DNA from: CAVPGH01 sp046726955
GTDB lineage: Bacteria; Acidobacteriota; Vicinamibacteria; Fen-336
Assembly (NCBI GenBank): GCA_046726955.1
Contig: JBKPBQ010000397.1
Location: 1-12,841, forward strand
Length of the DNA stretch: 12,841 nt
Reading direction: 5' to 3'
In this document: positions 1 through 6,436 of the stretch, one piece after another
How positions within the stretch are numbered: the stretch's first letter is position 1
Layout: every line of letters begins with the position of its first letter
Program-made: the position numbers and the translations under genes
The notes under the pieces: generated by a model
Database searches by the model: none
What the model was told of the DNA's origin: nothing
Seen by the model: only the letters and a program-made list of their open reading frames with translations

Positions 1-1
1 C

Positions 2-736
2 GCTGCGCCGGATGCGGGGCGTGTCGATCTTTTCCTTGAGTGCGACCTTGCGGAGGTGGTCGACGAACGCCGAGAGGAGCATCGGCGCGCGCAGCGCCGG
101 CGCCTCGGCGGCCCGATAGCTGTCGCCGCGCCGGGCGGGAACCGGGTCGCCGGCCTGGTGCGACTCGGAGGCGGCGTCGGAGGCGGCGGCCTCCGTGGCG
201 ACCGCCACGCCGTTTTCGATCGCGCTCACGCGGGACGGCGATGCCACGATGTCGCCTTTCGCAATGTCGACCACCGCGTGACCATCTGCGGTCAGCAGGT
301 ACGACGCACCTGTGAACTTGTCCGCGAGGACCTCGAACTGCCCTTGCGGCCCGCCGACGATCGGCGTGAGATACGGTTGGCCGTCGTCGGACAGGAACAC
401 GAGATAGCGACGGCCCTCGACGAACGCCGGGGTGTCGCTGACGTTGACGAAGGTCTCGCCAACATGGCCGCCGGCGTACGTCACCGTGACCGTCGTGGCG
501 TTCCGCTGGGTCGAGCGCGGCGTCGCGTGAATGATTTCGATGTCCCCGAAGGAAACGTCGGTCACCGGCATCGTCTTCGTGGCACTGAGCCGGCTGGACT
601 GGCCCGTCACCGTGCCGATGAAGATCAGATCCGCCGTCTGCGAGACCTCGGACAGCGAGACCTTGAGTTGAACGGCATGGGCGGCACCCGCTCCAAATGC
701 GAGGAATGCGAGCAGCATCCATATGCGGCGACTCAT
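2..736 (-). CDS. Secreted protein of unknown function, 3' end beyond window
   Basis: Starts at the ATG at 736 and stays open to the window edge, giving 245 codons; the C-terminus lies outside. Residues 1-21 form a signal peptide (basic MSRR, hydrophobic LLAFLAFGAGAA, cleavage near AHA|V), so the product is exported. The mature part is beta-rich. It contains IFIGTV at 38-43, FVEGRRYLVFL at 105-115, and a glycine-rich segment with PIVGGPQGQF around 125-134. This order (GTV, a gap, GxRYLVFL, then GxQGxF) resembles secreted proteins of unknown function that I recall from Acidobacteriota and Myxococcota. An Ala/Glu/Ser/Pro-rich linker (about 180-215) leads into a charged helical segment (about 219-245). 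A purine-rich AAGGGGG ribosome site lies just upstream inside a small hairpin. The gene is divergent from 1066-2439. GC looks somewhat lower than downstream genes. No enzyme motif is visible and I assign no function. Confidence 0.72.
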   Translation of the reverse strand, partial: MSRRIWMLLAFLAFGAGAAHAVQLKVSLSEVSQTADLIFIGTVTGQSSRLSATKTMPVTDVSFGDIEIIHATPRSTQRNATTVTVTYAGGHVGETFVNVSDTPAFVEGRRYLVFLSDDGQPYLTPIVGGPQGQFEVLADKFTGASYLLTADGHAVVDIAKGDIVASPSRVSAIENGVAVATEAAASDAASESHQAGDPVPARRGDSYRAAEAPALRAPMLLSAFVDHLRKVALKEKIDTPRIRRS

Positions 737-741
737 GAGAC

Positions 742-756
742 ACCCCCTTCTGGGGT
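742..756 (-). promoter_or_regulatory. Small hairpin enclosing the ribosome site of the 2-736 gene
   Basis: Read on the minus strand, ACCCC-AGAAG-GGGGT is a perfect 5-bp stem with a 5-nt loop, ending 5 nt before the ATG at 736. The purine-rich run that would act as the Shine-Dalgarno forms the 3' arm. If the hairpin forms in the mRNA it would hide the ribosome site and lower translation. The base pairing is seen directly; a regulatory role is inferred. Confidence 0.35.
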
Positions 757-967
757 TAAGCGACCAGCGATAAATGCTTCAATCGGCGGCTTCACGGGGG
801 TTACCTCTTCGAGGTACGGCTCAGCGACGTGGGGCTCGAACCGTCCGCTCTCGTTCCGGATAGTGAAAAGAGGTGCTCTTCCGTTTCAGGGAGCGTCCAA
901 CTCCCGCGCGACGCGCGGCCATCGATAGAAAGCGGTGTGTCCCGGATCACAACCGCCGTGGTGGCGC

Positions 968-1010
968 GGGGCCGGCGGGCCTCCTCTTCTCGGAGGGCGA
1001 GCCGGGCCCC
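968..1010. repeat. Imperfect GC-rich inverted repeat
   Basis: The outer arms GGGGCCGGC (968-976) and GCCGGGCCCC (1001-1010) pair with one bulged G. The inner arms CCTCC (980-984) and GGAGG (992-996) pair around a TCTTCTC loop. It lies about 40 bp upstream of the TATACT box and outside any gene. There is no T-run on either side, so it is not a standard intrinsic terminator. It may be a regulator-binding palindrome, a repetitive extragenic element, or chance in GC-rich DNA. Confidence 0.35.
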
Positions 1011-1050
1011 TGAGGCTGAGGGTCGCGCCGGCGACGCGCGCGGCCGACCC

Positions 1051-1056
1051 TATACT
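1051..1056 (+). promoter_or_regulatory. Candidate -10 box (TATACT) for the 1066 gene
   Basis: TATACT matches TATAAT in five of six positions and stands out in very GC-rich surroundings. It ends 9 nt before the ATG at 1066, so transcription would begin within a few bases of the start codon. That agrees with the absence of any Shine-Dalgarno and suggests a leaderless or nearly leaderless mRNA. No good -35 is visible 16-18 bp upstream. Confidence 0.45.
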
Positions 1057-1065
1057 GGGCGCGCG

Positions 1066-2439
1066 ATGCCGATCATCCTCCTGCTCGTCTTGGCCCAAGC
1101 CCCCGCGGCCGCGCCCGCTGCGCCCGCCCCGGCGCGACTGCTCTTCGGCTTCGCCAAGCGGACGATCACGCCGGCCGTCGGTGACAAGGCCGTCTACCTC
1201 GCCGGGTTCGGTCACGACCGCCGGGCGACCGGCGCCCACGACGACCTCTGGGCCCGCGCGGTCGCGGTGAGCGACGGCCACCTGAAGATCGCCCTCGTCG
1301 CGGTGGACCTGATCGGCCTCTTCCAGGACGACGTGCTGAAGGCGCGGCAGGAGCTGGAGCGCGGCGTTCCGGGTGCGGTCCTGATCGTCGCGAGCACGCA
1401 CGACCACCAGGGACCGGACACCCAGGGACTGTGGGGTAAGGGACGCTTCTCCTCCGGAGTCGACTCCGCGTACCTGGACCACGTCCGCCGGACGATCGTC
1501 GAGGCCGCCCGCGACGCCCTCGGCCGCCTCGTGCCCGCCCGTCTCGTCCTCGGCCGGACCCGGACGCAGGGACTCATCGAGGACGGCCGACTGCCGCGGG
1601 TGATCGACGACACGCTCGTGGCCATGCAGGTCCTCGGGGGCGACGGCGCGACGCTCGGCACCGTCGTCGACTGGAGCAGCCACCCCGAGGCGCTCGGGAG
1701 GACCAACACGCTCGTCACGTCCGACTACCCGCACTACCTGCGAGCCCGCATGGAGGAGCGGCTCGGCGGGACGTGCGTGTTCGTCGTGGGCTCGATCGGA
1801 GGGCTGATGACGCCGCTCGGCGTGAAGCTCACCGAGCCGAACGGCACGCCCGTGCCGCCCGAAAGCTTCGCCCATGCCCAGGCCGTGGGAGAGCGGGCCG
1901 CGGATGCCGCGCTCGAAGCGCTGAAGACGGGAAAACCGACGGTCTCGTCCGCCCTCGAGCATCGCAGTGCGACCGTGTTCGTGCCGCTCGAGAACCGCCT
2001 CTTCCGGCTCGCCGCCTTCCTCGGCGTGCTCGACCGCGGGCTTTTCTCCGCGGGGCGACCCGCGACGACCCTCTTCGGGGACGACCTCCGGACCGAGGTT
2101 GGCTACGTGCGCATCGGCGACGCCGAGGCCCTCCTGGTACCGGGGGAGATCTATCCCGAGCTGGTCCTGGGCGGGATCCAGGACCCGCAAGATCCAGCGG
2201 CCGATTTCCAGGGAGCCCCGCGCGAGCGACCGCTCTTCTCGCTCGTAACCTCGGACTACCGGATGGTCATCGGCCTCGCCAACGACGCGATCGGCTACCT
2301 GATCCCCCGCTCCGAATGGGACAAGGAGCCGCCCTTCGCCTACGGCCGGTCCAGCGCCCAGTACGGCGAGATCAACTCCTGCGGCCCGTCCGCGGCGGCG
2401 CGCCTGGCCGACGCGTTCGCGCGCATGCTGGAGCGCTGA
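1066..2439 (+). CDS. Neutral/alkaline ceramidase-like secreted zinc hydrolase
   Basis: 457 aa. The start is the ATG at 1066, the only one that puts a hydrophobic leader (MPIILLLVLAQAPAAA) at the N-terminus; the leader lacks the usual basic residues, so export is likely but not certain. The body follows the ceramidase_alk N-terminal pattern (PF04734): FGFAKRTITP (27-36), a Gly/Arg loop, HDDLWARAVAV (58-68), VDLIGL (80-85), and STHDHQGPDTQGLWG (110-124), the family's THxHxGPxxxG zinc motif. Later pieces match the other expected zinc ligands: H206 in WSSHPEALG, E361 in PGEIYPEL, and Y411 in NDAIGYLIP. The segment that carries the nucleophile Ser in true ceramidases reads VGSIGGLMTP (241-250) and does not match well. 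It is therefore a member of the fold whose substrate is unproven; ceramide or another amide or ester is possible. At 457 aa it is shorter than classical neutral ceramidases (about 650-700 aa), lacking their C-terminal domain. It has its own promoter and no operon partner. Confidence 0.82.
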   Translation: MPIILLLVLAQAPAAAPAAPAPARLLFGFAKRTITPAVGDKAVYLAGFGHDRRATGAHDDLWARAVAVSDGHLKIALVAVDLIGLFQDDVLKARQELERGVPGAVLIVASTHDHQGPDTQGLWGKGRFSSGVDSAYLDHVRRTIVEAARDALGRLVPARLVLGRTRTQGLIEDGRLPRVIDDTLVAMQVLGGDGATLGTVVDWSSHPEALGRTNTLVTSDYPHYLRARMEERLGGTCVFVVGSIGGLMTPLGVKLTEPNGTPVPPESFAHAQAVGERAADAALEALKTGKPTVSSALEHRSATVFVPLENRLFRLAAFLGVLDRGLFSAGRPATTLFGDDLRTEVGYVRIGDAEALLVPGEIYPELVLGGIQDPQDPAADFQGAPRERPLFSLVTSDYRMVIGLANDAIGYLIPRSEWDKEPPFAYGRSSAQYGEINSCGPSAAARLADAFARMLER

Positions 2440-2543
2440 CCTGAAGCGCTCCTGGCCGGGGCGCACGATGCTTCCGCCGAGTGAGACACTGCGAACAGCA
2501 GAATGACCGCCGTCGTCCAAGTATCTGAACGACGGGAGGCACC

Positions 2544-4688
2544 ATGACGCCGCGGATCTTCCCCACGCTCGTGCTCACCGCTGCCACCGCCGCGGGCCTG
2601 GCCCAGGACAACGCTCGGCAAAAACCAGATTCACCGGTGCCGAGCTTCGCAACCGGCGTGGACCTCGTCACGCTGCCGGTGTTCGTCACGGACAGCTCCG
2701 GCAAGGCCGTGGGCGGGCTCAAGTCGGAAAGCTTCCTGATCCAGGACGAGGGTAGGACGGTGAAGGTCCTGCGCTTCCAGGAGATCGACATCGACGCCCC
2801 CGCCATCGAGCAGCAGGTCCGAAGGTTCCCGGCGGCGCGCCGGCAGTTCCTCATGCTCTTCGACCTCTCGTTCTCGACACCGAGCGGCATCGTCAACTCG
2901 CGCCGCGCGGCCACCGAGTTCGTGACGAAGAGCCTCGCGCCTTTCGATCTCGCCGGGGTGGCCACGTTCTCGATCCGCGGCGGCTTGAAGGTCCTCGTGA
3001 GCTTCACCTCCGACCGCGGCCAGCTCGAGCGGGCGATCGCGACGATGGGCTTGAGCGACCTTCAGCGCAAGCCTGATCCCCTCGCGCTCACCTACGACCT
3101 CCCTCCGGAGGGGGTGCCGATCGGCGGAGGGCTTCCCCAGGGCGGTGCCGGAAAGGACGTCATGGAGGAGATCCGTTCGATGCAGGCGCAGTACCGCTAC
3201 TCGGAAGCCACGGCCTACCGGCAGAACGTGGGCCTGCTCATGCAGGGCATGGCCCAGCTCGGCCAGGCGCTCGACACCGTCCAGGGACGCAAGCAGATCA
3301 TCTATCTCTCCGCCGGCTTCCGCGACGAGACGGTGGCGGGCGTCGAAGGCTCCGAAGCGATCCGCGACAGCCAGGCCGTGAGCGAAGGGCGGCTGTGGGA
3401 GGTGAATACCGATTCGCACTTCGGCGACGCCTCGGTCCGGCAGCAGATGGATCGGATGGTCCAGTCGTTCGCAGGGTCCGACTGCGTCATCCACACCGTG
3501 GACGTCTCGGGCCTCAGCGCGGACAAGGGCAGCGTCGACCAGGCGGCGGGGACTCCCGATTCGAAAGCGCCCACCGGCCAGCAGTCGCTCACACAGATCG
3601 CGAGCGGAACCGGCGGCCGTTTCTTCAGGAACACCAACGATCTCGGCCGCGTCCTCGGCGAGATCCTGGAAGCGAGCCGGCGCTACTACCTCCTCGCGTT
3701 CGAGCCGCCGGGCGGGAAGGGACCGGGCCGCTACCACAAGCTCAAGGTACGGGTGGACGGGAAGGGCCTGAGCGTCTCGCATCGCCGCGGCTACTTCGAG
3801 CCTCTGTCGTTCGACAAGCAGCCCCTGCTCGCGCGGCGCATGAAGGACGCAGAGGAGGTCGCGAAGGGAGTCGCGGGCGGCGCCATCGGGGCGCGCGTGC
3901 TCGCGCTTCCCTATCGGGCTACGCCGGCGGGAACGCTCGTGCCGATCGTCCTCGAGATCGACGGGCCCACGCTGCTCGATCGGGGCGCGGGCACCGAGAT
4001 TCCGCTGTCCGCCTACGGCTACGCGCTCGACGACGCCGGCAGGGTCGAGGACTTCTTCCACGTCGCTTCTCGTCTCGACCTCTCCAAGGTCGGCGACCGC
4101 ATGCGCGAGCGCGGCCTCCAGCTCCACTCGACGTTCACGCTTCCCGCGGGGCGGCACAGCCTGCGCTTTCTCGTTCGGGACGAGGCCACGGGCCGCGGAC
4201 GATCGGTTCGGGTCGACCTCGAGGTCCCTGCGCCCGACGTCTCCCTCGCCGCCCTCGTGCCCCCTCTCTTCATGGAGGAGCCCGGGCGCTGGCTGGTCGT
4301 CCCCACCGCCTCGCGGTCGGTGTCCGTGCCGGAGATGCCTTTCCGTGTCGCGGCCGACCTGTTCGTCCCGCGGCCGGAGCCGACGCTGGTCCTGGGCCAC
4401 GACGCGACCGTGTGCCTGCTGGCGTCCGACGGTGACCGGCCGCTGCCCGAGTCCGCCACGTTCGAGCTCGAGGCGCAACTCGTCGACGCCGCCGGACGAG
4501 CGCGCGCGGTGCGCGACGTCCGCCTCAAGAGGATTGCCCCCGACAAGGACGGCTTCCGCCGCGTCGTCCTCAGCCTCACCCCCGAGGACGTGGCGCCGGG
4601 CGATTACGACCTCAAGCTCAGGTACGAAGGTCCGAACCCGGGCGAGGTGCGGGAAGCGGCGCTGCCCGTCCACGTCGCGCAACGCTGA
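2544..4688 (+). CDS. Secreted vWA protein, Acidobacterial VWFA-related family
   Basis: 714 aa. The ATG at 2544 is supported by GGGAGG 5 nt upstream and a leader peptide (residues 1-20, ending near GLAQ). Residues 35-85 carry the family's N-terminal signature: LVTLPVFVTDSSGKAVGGL, then SFLIQDEG. The von Willebrand factor A domain spans about 100-385. Its metal-site (MIDAS) motif DxSxS is seen as DLSFS at 107-111; GRKQIIYLSAGF (249-260), SGTGGRFFRNTNDL (354-367) and YYLLAFEPP (381-389) are typical later blocks. Residues about 420-714 are beta-rich without a motif I recognise. The family is abundant in Acidobacteriota and its molecular role is unknown; metal-dependent adhesion or partner binding in the envelope is the usual inference from the vWA fold. 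It lies 104 bp after the ceramidase-like gene on the same strand, so co-transcription is possible. It converges with the Cys-rich gene, 44 bp away. Confidence 0.9.
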   Translation: MTPRIFPTLVLTAATAAGLAQDNARQKPDSPVPSFATGVDLVTLPVFVTDSSGKAVGGLKSESFLIQDEGRTVKVLRFQEIDIDAPAIEQQVRRFPAARRQFLMLFDLSFSTPSGIVNSRRAATEFVTKSLAPFDLAGVATFSIRGGLKVLVSFTSDRGQLERAIATMGLSDLQRKPDPLALTYDLPPEGVPIGGGLPQGGAGKDVMEEIRSMQAQYRYSEATAYRQNVGLLMQGMAQLGQALDTVQGRKQIIYLSAGFRDETVAGVEGSEAIRDSQAVSEGRLWEVNTDSHFGDASVRQQMDRMVQSFAGSDCVIHTVDVSGLSADKGSVDQAAGTPDSKAPTGQQSLTQIASGTGGRFFRNTNDLGRVLGEILEASRRYYLLAFEPPGGKGPGRYHKLKVRVDGKGLSVSHRRGYFEPLSFDKQPLLARRMKDAEEVAKGVAGGAIGARVLALPYRATPAGTLVPIVLEIDGPTLLDRGAGTEIPLSAYGYALDDAGRVEDFFHVASRLDLSKVGDRMRERGLQLHSTFTLPAGRHSLRFLVRDEATGRGRSVRVDLEVPAPDVSLAALVPPLFMEEPGRWLVVPTASRSVSVPEMPFRVAADLFVPRPEPTLVLGHDATVCLLASDGDRPLPESATFELEAQLVDAAGRARAVRDVRLKRIAPDKDGFRRVVLSLTPEDVAPGDYDLKLRYEGPNPGEVREAALPVHVAQR

Positions 4689-4732
4689 AGCCGGCGCTTG
4701 ATGCTAGCCTCGCGCGGGATCGGACCCAGCCC

Positions 4733-5284
4733 CTAGCGGTTGCAGCAGAGGATGGAGTGCGGCCGGCGCGTGTTGAGGTCGACGCTGACGCCCGCCACGT
4801 ACTGCCTGAGCCCGCATTCTCCCTTGAACTTGCCGGAGTCCCAGTCTCCCGACGCGGTCGTCGCGCGATCGTCGGTCGCGTCGAACACCCGGACGCTGCA
4901 GACGTTCTGGCTGCCCAGCCCCGTGCCCCCCGACGAGCACTGCAGGCCGTGGAACTGGTTGTTCGCCTGACAGCTCGTGGCGTTCTCGCTGACCGCGGAC
5001 ACGTACTCGCCGAACCCGCACTCCAGCTTGAGGTAGCCGGAGGCCCAGTCGGTGTTGCCGTTCACGGACCTCACCGACACACGCTGGTCCCGGCCCTGGT
5101 CGAGGTTCCGCGTGCGCACGATGTTTCCGCTGAGCTCCCTCGTGCCTCCCCGGCGGCAGTACGCGTCGTGGCCGTACCCGCCCGGCACCTCGCTCATCCC
5201 GCCGACGGTCTCGCCGTACGCGCAGGTGGCCTTGCCGTGGCAGAAGTCCCAGTCGACGCCGCTGCGCAGCGTGGACGTCTCCAT
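4733..5284 (-). CDS. Cys-rich triple-repeat protein, probably truncated at the N-terminus
   Basis: 183 aa from the ATG at 5284; a GTG at 5299 is an alternative. Three repeats share the pattern VR...DW..G..K.ECG..EYV..VS...H...C. Repeat 1 has DWDFCHGKATCAYGE, repeat 2 DWASGYLKLECGFGEYVSAVS, repeat 3 DWDSGKFKGECGLRQYVAGVS, and the protein ends HSILCCNR. It has ten cysteines, two in the final CC, as expected for a disulphide-bonded extracytoplasmic domain. Yet there is no signal peptide and no ribosome site at either start. The first repeat's opening SVRIG lies upstream of both start codons, and the frame stays open into DNA occupied by the divergent oxidoreductase (5359). I infer that this is the C-terminal domain of a larger secreted protein whose 5' part was lost near 5330-5360. 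It may be a decaying remnant. Similar repeats occur, as I recall, at the ends of secreted bacterial enzymes. No function is assigned. Confidence 0.6.
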   Translation of the reverse strand: METSTLRSGVDWDFCHGKATCAYGETVGGMSEVPGGYGHDAYCRRGGTRELSGNIVRTRNLDQGRDQRVSVRSVNGNTDWASGYLKLECGFGEYVSAVSENATSCQANNQFHGLQCSSGGTGLGSQNVCSVRVFDATDDRATTASGDWDSGKFKGECGLRQYVAGVSVDLNTRRPHSILCCNR

Positions 5285-5358
5285 GAAGACGGCGCCCACG
5301 CCGCTGCCGATCCGAACGGAATCAGCGAAGGTCGCGGGATGCCCGGCTCGGGAAGAGA

Positions 5359-6429
5359 ATGAGCGCGATGACCGCCACGAAGCTCCGGATCGGTATCCTC
5401 GGCCTGGGTCACTGGTACTCGTGCTACGGCCTGGCTCGAGCGCTCGCCGGTTATTCCCGGGCCGAGCTCGTCGCCGTGGCCTGGCCCGATGCCGCACAGC
5501 GCGAGGAGTTCGCGCGCAGCTTCGGGATCGAGGCCGAGCGCGACTACGCGACGCTCCTCCGCCGCCCCGACATCGACGTCGTCCACATCGCGACACCGGT
5601 CGCCGATATCCCCGCGTGCACGGTCGCCGCTGCCGAGGCCGGCAAGCACGTGATCCTCGGCAAGCCGATGGCCATGACCGCCGCCCAGGCCGACGAGATG
5701 GTGGCGGCCGTGGAAAAGGCAAGGATCGTATGCGTGGCCTTCCAGGGAATGGCCCGCCTGCGCTCCGCTGCGCTCAAGAAACGGCTCGACGACGGCGTCG
5801 TGGGCCGCATCGTCGCGCTCCACGCCACCGCCCGCTGGTCGATCGCCGAGGACTGGTATCGCTCCGGCCGTCCCGGATGGTTCGCTGATCCCGCACGGGT
5901 GCCTGGCGGGGCGTTCATCGACGAGGGAATCTACGCGATCGAAGAGATGCGCTGGCTGGCCGCGAGCGAGATCGTGCGAGTCGAAGCGCGAACGGCGAAC
6001 CTCGTCCACGCGGACCTCGCCGTCGAAGACTGGGGGATGGCGACGTTCACGTTCGCGAGCGGGATCGTGGCGACACTCGAGGCCGCGTGGACGGTGACGG
6101 CGCCGCGGCCGACCGGCCCCTCGCCCAAGCAGAACGGGACCGTGCGGCTGGAGATCATCGGCACGCGCGGCGAGGTGGTCGAAGAGCGGCTGCGGCGTCC
6201 GGGACTTTCCGTGCTCGCCGCGGGGGCGCCGGGCTGGGTCTTCGAATCACCGAGCGACGAGCCTTTCGGCCCGAGCGTCCCCCAGCCCCTCGATCACCTC
6301 ATCGACTGCGTCGAGACCGGGCGCGCGCCCCTGGCCAGCATCCAGGAAGCGCGCCGCTCGTTCCTGGTCGCGCTCGCCGCGTACGAGTCCGCGCGCACGG
6401 GACAGCCCGTCAGCGTCCCTGCGCCGTGA
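5359..6429 (+). CDS. Cytoplasmic Gfo/Idh/MocA-family NAD(P)-dependent oxidoreductase
   Basis: 356 aa, the usual length for the family. The N-terminal Rossmann fold (about 8-130) opens with IGILGLGHWY. The cofactor-side block AGKHVILGKPMAM (94-106) carries the catalytic Lys of the family's E/G-KP motif (K102). The C-terminal alpha/beta domain has GGAFIDEGIYAIEEMRWL (183-200), where D188 and Y192 occupy the Asp/His-or-Tyr catalytic positions; Tyr here is as in glucose-fructose oxidoreductase-type members. There is no signal peptide, so it should act in the cytoplasm on a sugar, cyclitol or related alcohol. Two starts are possible: ATG 5359, only a few bases after GGGAAGAG, and ATG 5368, with more usual spacing; they differ by three residues. 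It ends 7 bp before the stop of the convergent Tat-exported homologue. The substrate cannot be deduced. Confidence 0.88.
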   Translation: MSAMTATKLRIGILGLGHWYSCYGLARALAGYSRAELVAVAWPDAAQREEFARSFGIEAERDYATLLRRPDIDVVHIATPVADIPACTVAAAEAGKHVILGKPMAMTAAQADEMVAAVEKARIVCVAFQGMARLRSAALKKRLDDGVVGRIVALHATARWSIAEDWYRSGRPGWFADPARVPGGAFIDEGIYAIEEMRWLAASEIVRVEARTANLVHADLAVEDWGMATFTFASGIVATLEAAWTVTAPRPTGPSPKQNGTVRLEIIGTRGEVVEERLRRPGLSVLAAGAPGWVFESPSDEPFGPSVPQPLDHLIDCVETGRAPLASIQEARRSFLVALAAYESARTGQPVSVPAP

Positions 6430-6436
6430 GGGTCGA

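Larger units (their letters stand above)
737..1065. other. Divergent intergenic region, 329 bp
   Basis: Separates two divergent genes (736 leftward, 1066 rightward). It holds a small hairpin over the ribosome site of the left gene (742-756), an imperfect GC-rich inverted repeat (968-1010), and a TATACT -10 candidate for the right gene (1051-1056). Reading frames crossing it show no signal peptide, domain or ribosome site, so I see no gene. The left part (about 760-900) is more AT-rich and is where the left gene's promoter should lie, but I could not pair a convincing -35 with a -10. Confidence 0.5.

Noticed and set aside
40..240. Possible frameshift in the left-edge gene near its Ala/Pro-rich linker
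   Set aside because: Careful reading in the frame of the ATG at 736 gives continuous protein-like sequence to the window edge (LLSAFVDHLRKVALKEKIDTP), so no shift is needed.
820..850. A GGTTCGAGCCCC stretch on the minus strand resembling a tRNA T-arm
   Set aside because: The flanking bases do not form a 5-bp T stem, and no anticodon arm, D arm or acceptor stem can be drawn around it.
886..2520. Long open frame on the minus strand opposite the ceramidase-like gene
   Set aside because: Its product is low-complexity Arg/Gly/Glu/Val without domain motifs; the plus strand carries clear zinc-hydrolase motifs. It is a GC-rich shadow.
2631..4682. 683-aa open frame on the minus strand opposite the vWA gene
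   Set aside because: The composition is typical of antisense in GC-rich codons (Arg, Glu, Val, His) and there is no ribosome site; the plus-strand product has a full vWA signature.
4689..4732. Terminator between the convergent vWA and Cys-rich genes
   Set aside because: There is no stable stem followed by a T-run on either strand in the 44-bp gap.
4757..5362. 201-aa plus-strand frame opposite the Cys-rich repeats
   Set aside because: It has no motif or ribosome site and is rich in Val/Arg/Ala; the minus strand shows three clear repeats.
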